In this document: piece after piece, positions 37,701 through 49,076 of the stretch
Position numbering within the stretch: the stretch's first letter is position 1
Layout: each line of letters starts with the position of its first letter
DNA from: Chlamydomonas reinhardtii
Lineage: Eukaryota > Chlorophyta > Chlorophyceae > Chlamydomonadales > Chlamydomonadaceae
Direction: 5' to 3'
Assembly (NCBI RefSeq): GCF_000002595.2
Contig: NC_057012.1
Coordinates: 5,008,995 to 5,072,994 of the forward strand
DNA length: 64,000 bases
Notes under the pieces: generated by a model
What the model saw: only the letters and a program-made list of their open reading frames with translations
The model's database searches: none
What the model was told of the DNA's origin: nothing
Program-made: the position numbers and the translations under genes

Positions 37701-38124
37701 CGTGTGGACCGGCGCTCTCAGCTCAAGTGCCTGCAGCAGTGCCGCGACCTGCTGGCGGAGGGCGCGCCCGTGCTGTTCTTCCCTGAGGGTGAGGGGGGCG
37801 GGAAGGAGGGAAGGGAGCTGCAAGGTTAACACATTGAGAACAGGATATCAGCAGGGGAAGGGGGGATGGGAAACGGAGGCGGGAACGGGGAAAGGGGTTG
37901 GGAGGGGGTGGGAGGGGGTGGGAGGGGGTGGAAGGGAGGGACGGGAATGACGGAGGCCAGATGGAGGGGCACAGCGTGGGGGCACGGGTGTATGAGACGC
38001 CATGCACTCGGGCGGGTGTGCATGGCTGCACACATCGGCGCTGCTACTCCAGCTGCGGCAACCACGTCGACTACACTCCACCATGCCCGCACCCACACCG
38101 CACCCGCGCTCCCCCCCCACCACC

Positions 38125-38170
<46 letters not shown>

Positions 38171-39059
38171 CACTCGCAGCCTGGACTGCAAGATGGCGGG
38201 CTTCAAGAAGGGCGCCTTCAGTGTGGCGGCCAAGGCGGGCGTTGAGGTGGTGCCCATCACACTGCTGGGGACAGGTGGGTGTGTGAGTGGGTGGGGTGGG
38301 TGGGGGGGGGGTGAGGGTGGGTGGGTGTACCGGTATGTGTCGGTGTGGATATGTGGGTGGGTGTGGGTGTGCTTGTATCTGTGGGTGTGAGCGGGTGGGT
38401 GCGTGGGTGTGGGTATGACCTCCGGAGTCTCCCTGAGACGGTGGGAGGGACATTGGGGTTGGGGACTTGTTGTAGGGACGCTGTGGTTACCGCAATCGGG
38501 CCAAGCGTCTGTGAGATTGGGGACGTATGTGTATGGCACGCGTGTTCAGGGTGGCTGACCAGGCGGTGCGCTGCCTGCTTCGTTCCCGCCCACCAGCCGG
38601 GTGGGGACGGGGTACAACCGGCAGCAACCCGCCGGGAGGCGCCACCTTCCACTCATGCGGCACCAGCCTCTCAACCCACCCACACCTCTGCCCACCATCC
38701 CACCCCTCCCACCCACTCCACCCAGCCCTCCCACCCAGCCCATGCACCCCATCCACCCATCCCATCCCACCCCACCCCACCCCATAACGATTGCTGTTCC
38801 CCAAGATCGTCTACCGTCTACCACTTTCTTGACTAACCATGAATGCACCCGCCCCCCCCCCCGTCGCGCAGGCTCGCTCATGCCCAGCGGCAAGGAGTCC
38901 CAGCTGCGGCCGGGCCAGGTGACCATCGTGGTGCACAAGGCGCTGCCGCCCAACAAGAACGCCGACCAGCTCTGCGACGCGGCGCGGCAGGCGGTGGCAA
39001 GCTCGCTGCCGCCCGAGCTGGTGGGCAGCGCCACAGAGATGGCGCCGGATGAGCAGTAG
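34726..39059 (+). CDS. LPAAT1: 1-acyl-sn-glycerol-3-phosphate acyltransferase (LPAAT, PlsC family), plastid type
   Basis: Eight exons join in phase: 34726-34957, 35037-35175, 35762-35831, 36631-36702, 37131-37230, 37684-37788, 38170-38274 and 38872-39059 (TAG 39057-39059), giving 336 residues. The first ~75 residues (MASVMARKSSLAQAA...) are Ser/Ala/Arg/Pro-rich, like a chloroplast transit peptide. A membrane segment follows (IMFFAWSFLLSLPLFVTMMV). Acyltransferase motif I is VANHQSFLDIY (NHxxxxD, split across exons 4 and 5); motif II lies around KFISKTSNFLIPIIGW; motif III is FFPEGTRS (split across exons 6 and 7), then GFKKGAF; motif IV is VVPITLLGTG. The enzyme makes phosphatidic acid from lysophosphatidic acid, the second acylation of glycerolipid synthesis. 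The symbol follows the Chlamydomonas plastid enzyme; the family is certain. Confidence 0.93.
35594..35757 (+). repeat. About 36-bp minisatellite running into an LPAAT 3' splice site
   Basis: About four copies of a CCCCGCCCCTGCCACCCACC-type unit (period 36-37 bp) end at the acceptor of exon 3 (35762). The repeat supplies the polypyrimidine tract, as in a BUD23 intron in this window. Confidence 0.8.
36024..36060 (+). repeat. (TGGCG)n pentanucleotide repeat in an LPAAT intron
   Basis: Seven consecutive TGGCG units lie in the 799-bp intron 35832-36630. Confidence 0.8.
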
Positions 39060-40451
39060 AGCGGCGGAGGGCGAGGAGGAGGAGGAGGAGGAGCGGGAGG
39101 GGGGGGGAGGGGGGGGGGGTGGCGGGAGTCTGAGCGGTAGAGAGGGGAGGAGCGGCGGGAGGTCGAGTGGTTGAGGGGGGAGGTGGAGGAGGAGCGGGAG
39201 GGGGGGGTGGCGGGTGTGGGTCGGGTAGTTTGTTCTAATCACAAAGAGGACGCGTGTGTGACGGGGGATTGGAGTTTTGAAGGTGGAGATTCGGATGGGG
39301 CGGGGTGGGGCAGATTCGGATATGAATCTGGGGTTGGATCTGGAGCCGGGGTTGGGGTTTGGTGGGGGAGCTAGAGCCAGGACCGGACAGGCGCTGAGGA
39401 TGGGGGCTTGCCGTAGCTGCGTTGGCCAGCGACCGTGGAATGAGAAGAGATAGGGACGGATTACATGAGACAAAGAAAGCTGTGGGGAAGGAGCCTTGAC
39501 GCATGATGGGTGGCTGCGGCAGTGCGGCTTAGCCACAATGGGAGCCAGGTGTGTGTGCATTGTGTCTGGATGTAACCGGACGATGCGGACGATGCGGGTT
39601 GAGCATGGCCGGGGGCATGGCCGGGCCGCCGGGGACATAGGGGTTTGATGACACGGCAGTACGGCATGGAATTGGGGCATGGATCCGGGGCATGGATCCG
39701 GGGCACCGCGGGCTTGGACCGGACTACGTCGTAGTGGCGTGGTGGGCCGAATATGTGTGTAGGCAGCAACATAGGAAGCGGACCCCGCGGCCTGTGCGTG
39801 TCAGTGTGTCAGCATGTGGCCTAGCCACCGCGCGGCGCAGCGCACCGCGGCGTGGCCCTGGGCAGACTGCCGCGGCGCCATGTCAGCACGTGCACGCATG
39901 CACACGGGCGGGCTGGGCCGGGCTCAGCCGTGAGCGCGATGGAAGGGCAGCGCGCCAGCTCCGGGAAGGGGGCGGTTCGTTAAGAAGGGGGAGCGCACGG
40001 TAGGTCACTGCAGCAATGCACTCAGGAGGCAGGGCCAGGACTGCGGGGGAATGCAGACCTGTGTGAGGCTGCAACAACAGCGTAACCGGCAGTCGGCCTA
40101 ACCGGCTGGAGGTAAGGGAAGTGCAGGAGGAACAAGAGAGGCGGAGGACCGAGGGTTCCACTGCATCACCTGGACCCTGTTAGCGAAGTGTTTGCTAGTG
40201 AATGCGAATGCAAGACGCCGTCGCGAGCTCCAGGCTAGCAACAAACATCACGAAAGAAGTTAGTGTCAGCGGCAATGCGGTTACTTGTTACCTTCGAGAC
40301 GAGACACCGGTGCGCGCTCCACGCTGCTCCGCATTCGGCACGCCAAACGGAGTCCGAGTGACCCTGGAATGGGGTGTTGCACGAGATGAGGAGGGGGGGC
40401 TTAAAGCGAGTAGAGTGCTGTGGCGGTCCCTCTCCGGGTGCACGGCCTGAT

Positions 40452-40497
<46 letters not shown>

Positions 40498-40573
40498 GCG
40501 TGTGCGTGTGTTTGTGTGTGTGAACCCAAAACTGCCATCCCGTCGCGAGCTGGCTCATCAGGAGAGCTCTTCA
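39060..40573. other. Between LPAAT and the tRNA; no protein gene seen
   Basis: The start is the LPAAT 3' UTR, very G-rich with GAGGAGGAGG repeats and poly-G runs, and a TGTAA at 39571-39575. The rest has only low-complexity open frames. A (GT)n run (40454-40492) ends about 80 bp before the tRNA. Confidence 0.5.
39571..39575 (+). terminator. TGTAA poly(A) signal of the LPAAT gene
   Basis: TGTAA about 510 nt after the LPAAT stop codon, in the gene's sense orientation. This is a similar distance to that seen for the SDR gene. Confidence 0.5.
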
Positions 40574-40645
40574 ATCGAGATGGCGCAGCGGAAGCGTGCG
40601 GGGCTCATAACCCCGAGGTCCCAGGATCGAAACCTGGTCTCGATA
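40574..40645 (+). tRNA. Initiator tRNA-Met (CAT)
   Basis: The 72-nt cloverleaf has acceptor strands ATCGAGA (40574-40580) and TCTCGAT (40638-40644) with discriminator A, D arm GGCGCAGCGGAAGCG, anticodon stem CGGGG/CCCCG with loop CTCATAA (anticodon CAT at 40606-40608), and T arm CCAGG/CCTGG. Two features mark it as the eukaryotic initiator, not the elongator: the first pair is A-U, and the T loop reads ATCGAAA in place of TTCRANN. The A and B boxes (TGGCGCAGCGG; GGATCGAAACC) are intact. No intron. Confidence 0.95.
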
Positions 40646-41887
40646 CAACGAACTGTAAGCCATGCAATGCTGTGTGAAGAAGTGCACGAAGTGTGTGTGA
40701 ACCCCACAACTGCTGAAAGCATGATCCACCCAGCTGATCGATCGCGTTGGTCGCTCAAGCATCTTTAATAACGATGCCGGCTGTCCCAGGGGCCAGGGGC
40801 ATGGCGGCACACCGGCTTTTGCCAATGGCACAGACGGAGTTCGTACGCTGGCGCTGTCTGAATTTGCACCCGCACAGGGCCTCATCTCATGTGCAAGTGC
40901 ATACGCCTGTACCCGTATTGCCCTTTTGATGGAAGACGTGTCGTGATATCCCGCGTGCTGACGTGCTGGTTGATCCCTTGTGTTCCCTGTTGGTACTGGG
41001 GCATAGAGGGTCCTGACTCCTGAGTGCGATGGGGCAAGGTGAGGGGCAGGGTGGCTACGTGGCGTAGTCCATAGTGTGCATGTATTCCCAGACCCCAACA
41101 TTCAATCTGCAGCGTCAACCCGTCAAGGCATGCCACTGAGCGGTCCTGAGTGACCCTCTGCGCGGACGGCAGGCGGGGGGGGGGGGGGGGCGGGGGGGCA
41201 GTTGTGAGTTTGTGACGATGGCACGGCTGTGACATGATGGGGACATAGCGAAGTGCTTTCGAAACGCGAACGCGAATGTGCGAAATGCAGGCGTGTAAGC
41301 CGGTCTTCACTGGTTTAAGGGATTACCATTCCCAACCTGCCAGCCAGCATGGCAGCACAAACCACGGTCAAGTTGCTTACTCCCTGCCTCGCACAAAACC
41401 ACGCATATGCGTCATGTTGGGGTACCTGCCTACCTGGGTCCCGGCCAAGTGGCAACAGAGGAGCAAGACGGCCGCTCAGCAATGTCCTCGTTAGTTGCCT
41501 TGATCACCAAGCTCACCAAGCCTAGGACTCCCACACAGTCGCACTGTCGCAGCGTGGCCATTATGCCACAGGCGTGGAGTACTCCCCTCAGGCCTCAGCT
41601 CTGCCCCTTCCACGTGTCTCTAGGAGCGAGTCCACGGGTCCCAGCAGGGGAGGGGGGTATGCAACTCGGCCTGGATTCAGCCCGGGCTGCATGGCACCCG
41701 GCCAAAAGGTGTTCGGACCCCCCAGCGCCTCCCCTGGGTCCCAGGGTGCCTCACGCCCTCACGGGCCCCAGGGGCTCCGCCACACCCCATGCAGCAGGCT
41801 ACAGCAGCATTGGCACTGCTCACTGACACAACACACGCACCCTGGCACTCGCCTCATCAAGCAGCAGCCAGCAAAAATCATGGCTAC
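40646..41887. other. Between the tRNA and the tandem array; no gene seen
   Basis: Unique-looking sequence with a poly-G run at 41177-41197. No obvious T-run pol III terminator follows the tRNA closely; the first TTTT is near 40922. Open frames here are short and resemble nothing I know. Confidence 0.45.
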
Positions 41888-42070
41888 TGTCGATTGACCT
41901 TTCCTGTACCGTACCGTACGTCATTGCTTCCCGCCTGCACGGATTGCAGACCGGTGCCTGTTCCCACCCAACCCCGAGCTCAGAAGCAGGATGCCAGATT
42001 AGGGTGGTGTTGAAAAACACCGATTTTTTGATAGATCAGCATCGCCTCGACGGCCGGCCGCACAGGGCCT

Positions 42071-43092
42071 TCACACCACGAAGCCAGGCACGGAGACCAC
42101 ACTCTCCAGCCAGCCGTGCTCGGCCACGGCCTTTGCCTCACGCACCGCCAGCTGCATGGCCTGCAGGCGGACCTGCCATTCCACCTCCCACTGGCCGGCC
42201 TCCTGCAGGTCCCACACAGCCTGGGTCTCAAGCTCGCACACCGTCTGAGCCAGGTACTCGAGCACCAGATCAGATCCAATCTGGGTCATGTCGAAACGAC
42301 AGCTCAGTGCCTGCTGTAGGCGGTCCGTGGCCCGAGCCTTCAGAGCCTGAATGGTGTCCCAGGCCTGCTGCACGCCGGCCCAGTGCTTCGTGAATGTCTG
42401 GAACATCAGGCGGTATGCGCCAGAGCCAGCGGGCTTGTACGCGGCAATCTCGTCGGCGGAGTGGTCGATGATGACCAGGGGGCAGCCGCTCGCGTGCAGG
42501 CAGGAGCAAATGGTGAAGTCGAGGGCGTCGGTGTCGGAACCGTCGAGGGCGTCGGGCTTCGGGCAGGTGAGGTTGGTGTCGCAGGTCAGGGCGGTGACAG
42601 CAGGCTTCAGGGAGCCATCAGCCAGCGAGCCCAGAGGAGTCTCAGCAGCGCACAGCAGTTTGGGCTTGGGCTCGTTGTCAGCAGCAGGCGGAACGCCGTC
42701 GCGGTCGGCGATGTGCATGTCCATCTTGTCGCCGATAGAAGACGCCGGGCTTGAGGGCCGGTCATCCTCGGAGACCTAGAGTCGCCAAGAATAGAGAACA
42801 GCTCGTTACGCCCCGTTTCATGCGTTGACCGGCAGCATCCCTTTTCAGCATGCGCTCAGCACTCGCCCAACAAGCGTCTAAACAAACCACAACAGCCCGC
42901 ACTACTCACAAGTCGGTCCTCGCAGTCAGAATCCTCATGCCCAGGGCACTTGGACACAGCGCAAACGCAGAGCGCCATCACCAGAGTAAGCATGCCGCCC
43001 TCCAGGACGGACAGCGCAACCGCGGACTGCGCCAGGACGGCCACAGCCAGCGAGAACTGGAGCAGGGGAATCAGAATGCTAAGGAGCTCCAT
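42071..43092 (-). CDS. Unrecognised membrane-anchored protein, tandem copy 1 (295 residues)
   Basis: Exon 1 (42910-43092, 61 codons) and exon 2 (42071-42775, TGA) join in phase 0. The N-terminus has two hydrophobic stretches, LLSILIPLLQFSLAVAVLA and GGMLTLVMALCVCAV, then an acidic KCPGHEDSDCEDRL. A Ser/Pro/Asp-rich linker follows, and the C-terminal ~130 residues look helical (FTKHWAGVQQAWDTIQALKA, VCELETQAVWDLQEA, VEWQVRLQAMQLAVREA). A TATAAAAG box lies 165-172 bp upstream of the ATG. I recognise no family. Three near-identical copies with frames, splice sites and TATA boxes conserved argue that it is a real gene. Confidence 0.72.
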
Positions 43093-43256
43093 CTTAGCTC
43101 AAAGCAAACAGAACGTGGCTGTACAGGAAACCGGCGGGGCGGGCAGCTGGGGTACCGCTGAGCGCAATTGGTGTAAGAAGCAGTAAAAAGGCAGAGGGCT
43201 CTAGTTGCACAGCACTGGTGAATGGGTGTACATGCAGGGGGCTATGGAGGGATGGG

Positions 43257-43264
43257 CTTTTATA
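43257..43264 (-). promoter_or_regulatory. TATA box of membrane-protein gene copy 1
   Basis: TATAAAAG on minus, 165 bp or more upstream of the ATG at 43092. It is conserved at the same place in copies 2 and 3. Confidence 0.65.
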
Positions 43265-43439
43265 GCAGGCGGGCGGCAGGGGGGCCAGGCTGAGCCGGGA
43301 AAGTCAGCGCAAGGCAGGCGGTTGTTTGACCCAACCGCGGCTCACCTGTGCCAAAAGCCCAAAACGCGACCAACGCACAGCGCCGCCTCCAGACCCCAAC
43401 GCCGCACAAACTAATTGTATTTCAGTATTCTGTACCCAA

Positions 43440-46250
43440 AACGCGCGGCGCTTACCCACATCCCGCTAGCTCGCACAGGCCGGTGGCCCACATCGCGAGG
43501 CCTCCGCCGCACACGCAGGCCCCACCACGCCCCCTCCACCGCCGCACCCACCTCCTGCACCAGCTCGAGCCGATGCGCCGTGCCGCCCTCTGCCCCCAGC
43601 GCGCCTCCGTTCCTCTCCCGCACGCCCGCTCCTGCACAGCTAATGCTGAGCTTCTCGGCATAGGAGTCCCCTGCAATGCGGTGCACATGTGGGTAGGACC
43701 AAGAAGTGTAAACGGCGACCACAGCTGTTACCACACGTGCGTCCATGTACCCGGCTGCGGGTTGGCTGCGCACACGGCGCATGCCTCCGCCCGCCATCCC
43801 TGTTCTACTAGCCTCTGCGTGCCCGAGCCTGCACCGGACATTCCAGTCGCTGCTCAATGTGCATTCACCTGCTTGCCACAACACCAAGCGCTCTGGCACC
43901 TACCTGCCCCCTGCTGCATGCCACCGCGCACAGCTGCTGTGGGCAGTCAGCCTGGCCCGTACCGCCCTCACGCCTCCTGCCGCGCCAATGCAGCCAGGCC
44001 GGGCCACCCGCACTACTGTACTGTTGTTCGCTTGGGCCATGCGGTCTGAAAGGGACAGGAGCGGGGTTGAGGGTGGGTTCAGGGTGGGTGCGCGGGGGTA
44101 GGGTGTGTGTGCATAGCCAGAGACAAGGCGAAGCCGGGGCAGGGAGTCATGCACAGCTGGCGACGGCACGCGCTTTGACGCGGCTCACTTACTACGTCTA
44201 GCCCTGCGCGCCTCTCTACCTCCTGTCCGTCGCTGCTGGCCTGCGCAGTGCTCACCTTCCGACTCCTCCGCGGCCCCTTCGCCTTCTGGACCTGTGCCAG
44301 GCCGCATCGCCTGAAGCAGCGCCGCACGCACGCGCCCGCCCGCGACGCCGCCGCCTGCAGCCCTCATCTTGAACACTCAGTCCCGCGCCAGTGCTTGTGG
44401 AGCCGCCTGATGCGGTGGAGCGGCTGCCTGTGCAGCCGCTGGGGTGCCGCCGGCGGGGGGCAGCACGCAGGCCTCAGCGGCCGGCGCTGACAGCGCGGCT
44501 GAGCCCGAGGGCGCGCGCGACACCGCCATCTGGGCCAACGCCGCGTGCAGTCCTGACCGGCGGCGGTGGCTTGCACCCTGACGCCGCCGGCTTGATACTG
44601 TAATGCTGTTACTGCCGCTGTCACGCGTGCTGCCACTAGTGCTGTTGCTAATGCTGTTGTTACTGCTGATGAGGCGGCGCCGATGCTGTTGCCGCCGGCC
44701 GCAACGCCCACCGCCGTCCCCGCCTGCGGCTCCTCCGGGGCCCTCCGTGACGGCGGCGCTGCTTGCGAGACGTGGCTGAGGAGTCCACTCGCACCCACCT
44801 CCTGCACATCGCATCACACACTGGGCACCGTCAGTCNNNNNNNNNNNNNNNNNNNNNNNNNNNNNNNNNNNNNNNNNNNNNNNNNNNNNNNNNNNNNNNN
44901 NNNNNNNNNNNNNNNNNNNNNNNNNNNNNNNNNNNNCGCGCCGCCGCCACCTGCAGCCCTCATCTTGAACGCCCAGTCCCGCGCCAGTGCTTGTGGAGCC
45001 ACCTGATGCGGTGGAGCAGCTGCCTGTGCAGCCGCTGGGGCGCCGCCGGCGGGGGCCAGCACGCCGGCGCTGACAGCGCGGCTGAGCCCGAGGGCGCGCG
45101 CGACACCGCCATCTGGGCCAACGCCGCGTGCAGTCCTGACCGGCGGCGGTGGCTTGCACCCTGACGCCGCCGGCTTGATATTGTAATGCTGTTACTGCCG
45201 CTGTCACGCGTGCTGTCACTAGTGCTGTTGCTAATGCTGTTGTTACTGCTGATGAGGCCGCGCCGATGCTGTTGCCGCCGGCCGCAACGCCCACCGCCGC
45301 CCCCGCCTGCGGCTCCTCCGGGCCCTCCGTCGCGGCGGCGCTGCTTGCGAGACGTGGCTGAGGAGGCCACTCGCACCCACCTCCTGCACACCGCATCACA
45401 CACTGGGCATCGTCAGTCGGCCAATGTCAGAATGTTGCGGGGCGCATCAGCACTCCAAGTTGAGGGACTGACATGCAAGTCAAACTTGGTCGGGTGACGC
45501 CTTCCCACACACCGGTGGCTGTAGCCCATGCCGGGCATGTGGGTCCAGATGATCCAGGGCATACGTACTCACGCACTCATCCCAGCCACATAACCACCCA
45601 GATGGAAAGTCGAAATGAAGTGCAACCAGACAAAGCGTGGGACATCGCCCCGCTCCCACCTCCAGCGTTGAATGTTGGCCGGCTAAGCCGCGCCGCCCTA
45701 GGACGACCCTGGCAAGACCCCAATGCACGAGCTAGCCAGCAGCAGCACCCGAGCGCTCCCGCAGGGCGCTGCGGACAGCTGCAACGCCCACGGCTGCAAC
45801 GCCCACGCCCATGTTCCGCGTTGTCCAAGGCAATGTCTCCACACGCATCACTCGCTGCCGGTATGCGCTCAGTGGTCCCCTGCTGCGACCTCACGTGCCC
45901 CCCATCGCCCCGCAGCCCGGAGCTTGAATAGGGACTCGGCACGCGGTGACCCATCACGCGCCACTACGTGCCGCGCCGCCACGCGCCACGCCACACGCCA
46001 CGTCACGCCGCCGCTACACTACGAACCGCCACGGGCCGCGCCGCGCCCCGTTCCTACCCCGCCCCGCCCCCAAACATCCCCCGCCAGCACATGCACGCCC
46101 AAAGCCACCACCCACCTGCGCCGCATTGTCGGGGAGGCAGGGGCCTGGGCCACGTCCACGGACGGCGGCGGGGCGGGAAAGACCAGCTTGGGCCAGCGCG
46201 CTAGCAGCTCCCAGCGGCCGCTGAGAGTTACCGTGGGCGCTTCGGCAGAA
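43440..46250 (-). other. GC-rich segment with candidate minus-strand exons, unit 1
   Basis: Several minus-strand stretches have splice-like borders and GC-rich third positions. One is 46116-46220 (GRWELLARWPKLVFPAPPPS... then PTMRR, donor GTGGGT). Another encodes ALLQAMRPGTGPEGEGAAEE before GTGAGC near 44255. A third starts after TTTCAG near 44047 (DRMAQANNSTVVRVARPGC). A fourth starts after TTGCAG near 43675 (SYAEKLSISCAGAGVRE, ending before GTGGGT). They may be exons of one minus-strand gene repeated in each unit, but I could not build a complete in-phase model, and the sequence composition makes open frames cheap. Confidence 0.3.
44837..44936. other. Assembly gap (100 N)
   Basis: One hundred N, the usual placeholder for a gap of unknown size, in the GC-rich amplified segment of unit 1. 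Confidence 0.99.
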
Positions 46251-47894
46251 CTACATCGCTGCCACCCAGCCTCCTCACGCCATATGCTACAAGCGCCATG
46301 TGCCGTTTGCCCGGCTGCCAGCTGAGCTCCCCCTGAACCCTAATCGCCAGACCTGCAGGGCCTCGTTGCCGAGACGCAGGCTCCCCGTCCCCGAATGATA
46401 GCTACCCACGACAGTGATATATGCCATAGACGCTTAACACAGCGGGGCGTCAGAAAGCAGGTTTGTGGCGTCTCGAGCTAAGTTCATGGCGGGTTGGACA
46501 TGCTCCTGGCTCAGGATGGCATTCTCGTACTCGGTTACGTATATCTATGTGGTGAAATATTTATTCTAGAAGTGACGTGCACAGAAATATGTCTGGGTTT
46601 ACGGCCAGCAGCTGCATCGGAGCCGGCTGTGTGACAGCTACGTTACTTGCGGCATGACGCAGTCTAGCATGCAAAACGACCATATGCCTGATATATTTGA
46701 GTTATGCAGCCCAGAGCCAGGTCTGGGGCCGTGTGCGTGTTTTGCGTGGCGTGCTCCACGGAACCTGTCCAGTCAGGCAGCCTGCGGTCGCGGCGGAGGG
46801 GTGACACTCGCGGGTTTGGCTGCTCTCATCCAGCTCCGGTCGACTAGCCGTGGGCTTACTTCAAGGCAACGGCTGTAAAGCTTGGGCTCACTTTCAGGTC
46901 CTGGTGGAGGGGGCGGGGGGGGGGGGGTAGGAAACAAAGTGCCAGACCCCGCTGTCGTTACTTCCTCGGCCGCCCGGCGCCCTTGCTCATTTATTTAACC
47001 GCATCCATCACGTCCCCGTACTTAGTGTTCTTCGTTTAGTCACCCCGCGCAGCGCGCAGCCATAACAGCCACAGCCTGCAGCCCGGCTTGCGCACCATGT
47101 CCTCGCGGTTGTTTAGGGGTTGACGTTGCTTGCCTCGCGCCTAGCGCCATAGCTTCTACGCTGCAGTGCATCACGCCTCCTGTCCCTCCCTCCTCCCTCC
47201 CTTACATGTCGTGCTGGGCACCGGTGGCGCTGGTGTTCTCCAGGTTGGTTTCGGGCGCATCCTTTCTGGTAGTCCCAACGCCAGCCCGGCCGGCGTCGTC
47301 CAGCAGCCCAGCCATCCCAATACAGCAGCCACCTTCCGTCAGCCAGCCATGGGCGCGACCGTCCACAGCGTTTACCGTCGGTTACGAGGTAACATGTGAA
47401 TTCGCAACTTGCGCTACTGACTGCCTACTCTCGTGCCGCCTGCAAGCCCACTCCGCCTTCCGCTCTGGTCTACGTACGCATTAGTTCCGCAACACTCGTC
47501 AACCCCATGCCTCGAAACCCTCGGGACACTCCTAGAGGGGACGACCGACCCCCCCCCCCCCCCCAACACCCACACACCCACACACACACGGACAAACCTT
47601 GGTGTGTAGGGGTTAAAACCCCTCCATCTTATACCAAAGTGGCGTCAATCGACTCCTCAAGACAAGCACTATCACTCCGTGCCATCAGCGGTCCTGTACT
47701 GAAACTCCTTGTCGATTTGACCTGGCCTGTACCGTACCGTACGTCATTGCTTGCCGCCTGCACGGATTGCAGTCCGTTGCCTGTTCCCATCCAACCCCGA
47801 GCTCAAAACCAGGATGCCATTTAGGGTGGTGTTGAAAAACACCGATTTTTTGATAGGTCAGTCCATCGCCTCGACGGCCGGCCGCACAGGGCCT

Positions 47895-48913
47895 TCACAC
47901 CACGAAGCCAGGCACGGAGACCACACTCTCCAGCCAGCCGTGCTCGGCCACGGCCTTTGCCTCACGCACCGCCAGCTGCATGGCCTGCAGGCGGACCTGC
48001 CATTCCACCTCCCACTGGCCGGCCTCCTGCAGGTCCCACACAGCCTGGGTCTCAAGCTCGCACACCGTCTGAGCCAGGTACTCGAGCACCAGATCAGATC
48101 CAATCTGGATCATGTCGAAACGACAGCTCAGTGCCTGCTGTAGGCGGTCCGTGGCCCGAGCCTTCAGAGCCTGAATGGTGTCCCAGGCCTGCTGCACGCC
48201 GGCCCAGTGCTTCGTGAATGTCTGGAACATCAGGCGGTACGCGCCAGAGCCAGCGGGCTTGTAGGGAGCAATATCGTCGGCAGAGTGGTCGATGATGACC
48301 AGGGGGCAGCCGCTCGCGTGCAGGCAGGAGCAAATGGTGAAGTCGAGGGCATCGGTGTCGGAACCGTCGATGGCGTCGGGCTTCGGGCAGGCGGGGTTGG
48401 TGTCGCAGGTCGGGGCGGTGACAGCAGGCTTCAGGGAGCCATCAGCCAGCGAGCCCAGAGGAGTCTCAGCAGCGCACAGCAGTTTGGGCTTTGGCTCGTT
48501 GTCAGCAGGCGGAAAGCCGTCGCGGTCGGCGATGTGCATGTCCATCTTGTCGCCGATAGAAGACGCCGGGCTTGAGGGCCGGTCATCCTCGGAGACCTAG
48601 AGTCGCCAAGAATAGAGAACAGCTCGTTACGCCCCGTTTCATGCGTTGACCGGCAGCATCCCTTTTCAGCATGCGTTCAGCACTCGCCCAACAAGCGTCT
48701 AAACAAACCGCAACAGCCCGCACTACTCACAAGTCGGTCCTCGCAGTCAGAATCCTCATGCCCAGGGCACTTGGACACAGCGCAAACGCAGAGCGCCATC
48801 ACCAAAGTAAGCATGCCGCCCTCCAGGACGGACAGCGCAACCGCGGACTGCGCCAGGACGGCCACAGCCAGCGAGAACTGGAGCAGGGGAATCAGAATGC
48901 TAAGGAGCTCCAT
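47895..48913 (-). CDS. Unrecognised membrane-anchored protein, tandem copy 2 (294 residues)
   Basis: Exons 48731-48913 and 47895-48596, same splice sites as copy 1. Exon 1 encodes the same 61 residues. Exon 2 is one codon shorter than in copy 1 (PPADNEP in place of PPAADNEP) and has a few substitutions in the linker, such as TAPTCDTNPACPK. The helical C-terminal region is unchanged except for one or two residues. Confidence 0.72.
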
Positions 48914-49068
48914 CTTAGCTCAAAGCTAACAGAACGTGGTGGTACAGGAAACCGGCGGGGCGGGCAGCTGGGGTACCGCTGAGCTCACTTGGTTGTAAGA
49001 AGCAGTAGGGCTCTAGTTGCACAGCACTGGTGAATGGGTGTACATGCAGGAGGCTATGGAGGGATGGG

Positions 49069-49076
49069 CTTTTATA
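49069..49076 (-). promoter_or_regulatory. TATA box of membrane-protein gene copy 2
   Basis: TATAAAAG on minus, at nearly the same distance from the ATG (48913) as in copy 1. Confidence 0.65.

Larger units (their letters stand above)
41888..47709. repeat. Tandem array, unit 1 (5,822 bp including a 100-N gap)
   Basis: The unit begins at TGTCGATT...CCTGTACCGTACCGTACG, a marker that recurs at 47710 and 53338. It holds one copy of the two-exon membrane-protein gene, a GC-rich segment interrupted by a gap (44837-44936), and an AT-richer stretch (about 46320-47700). The GC-rich segment appears at least twice here, because the core sequence resumes after the gap. Confidence 0.9.
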
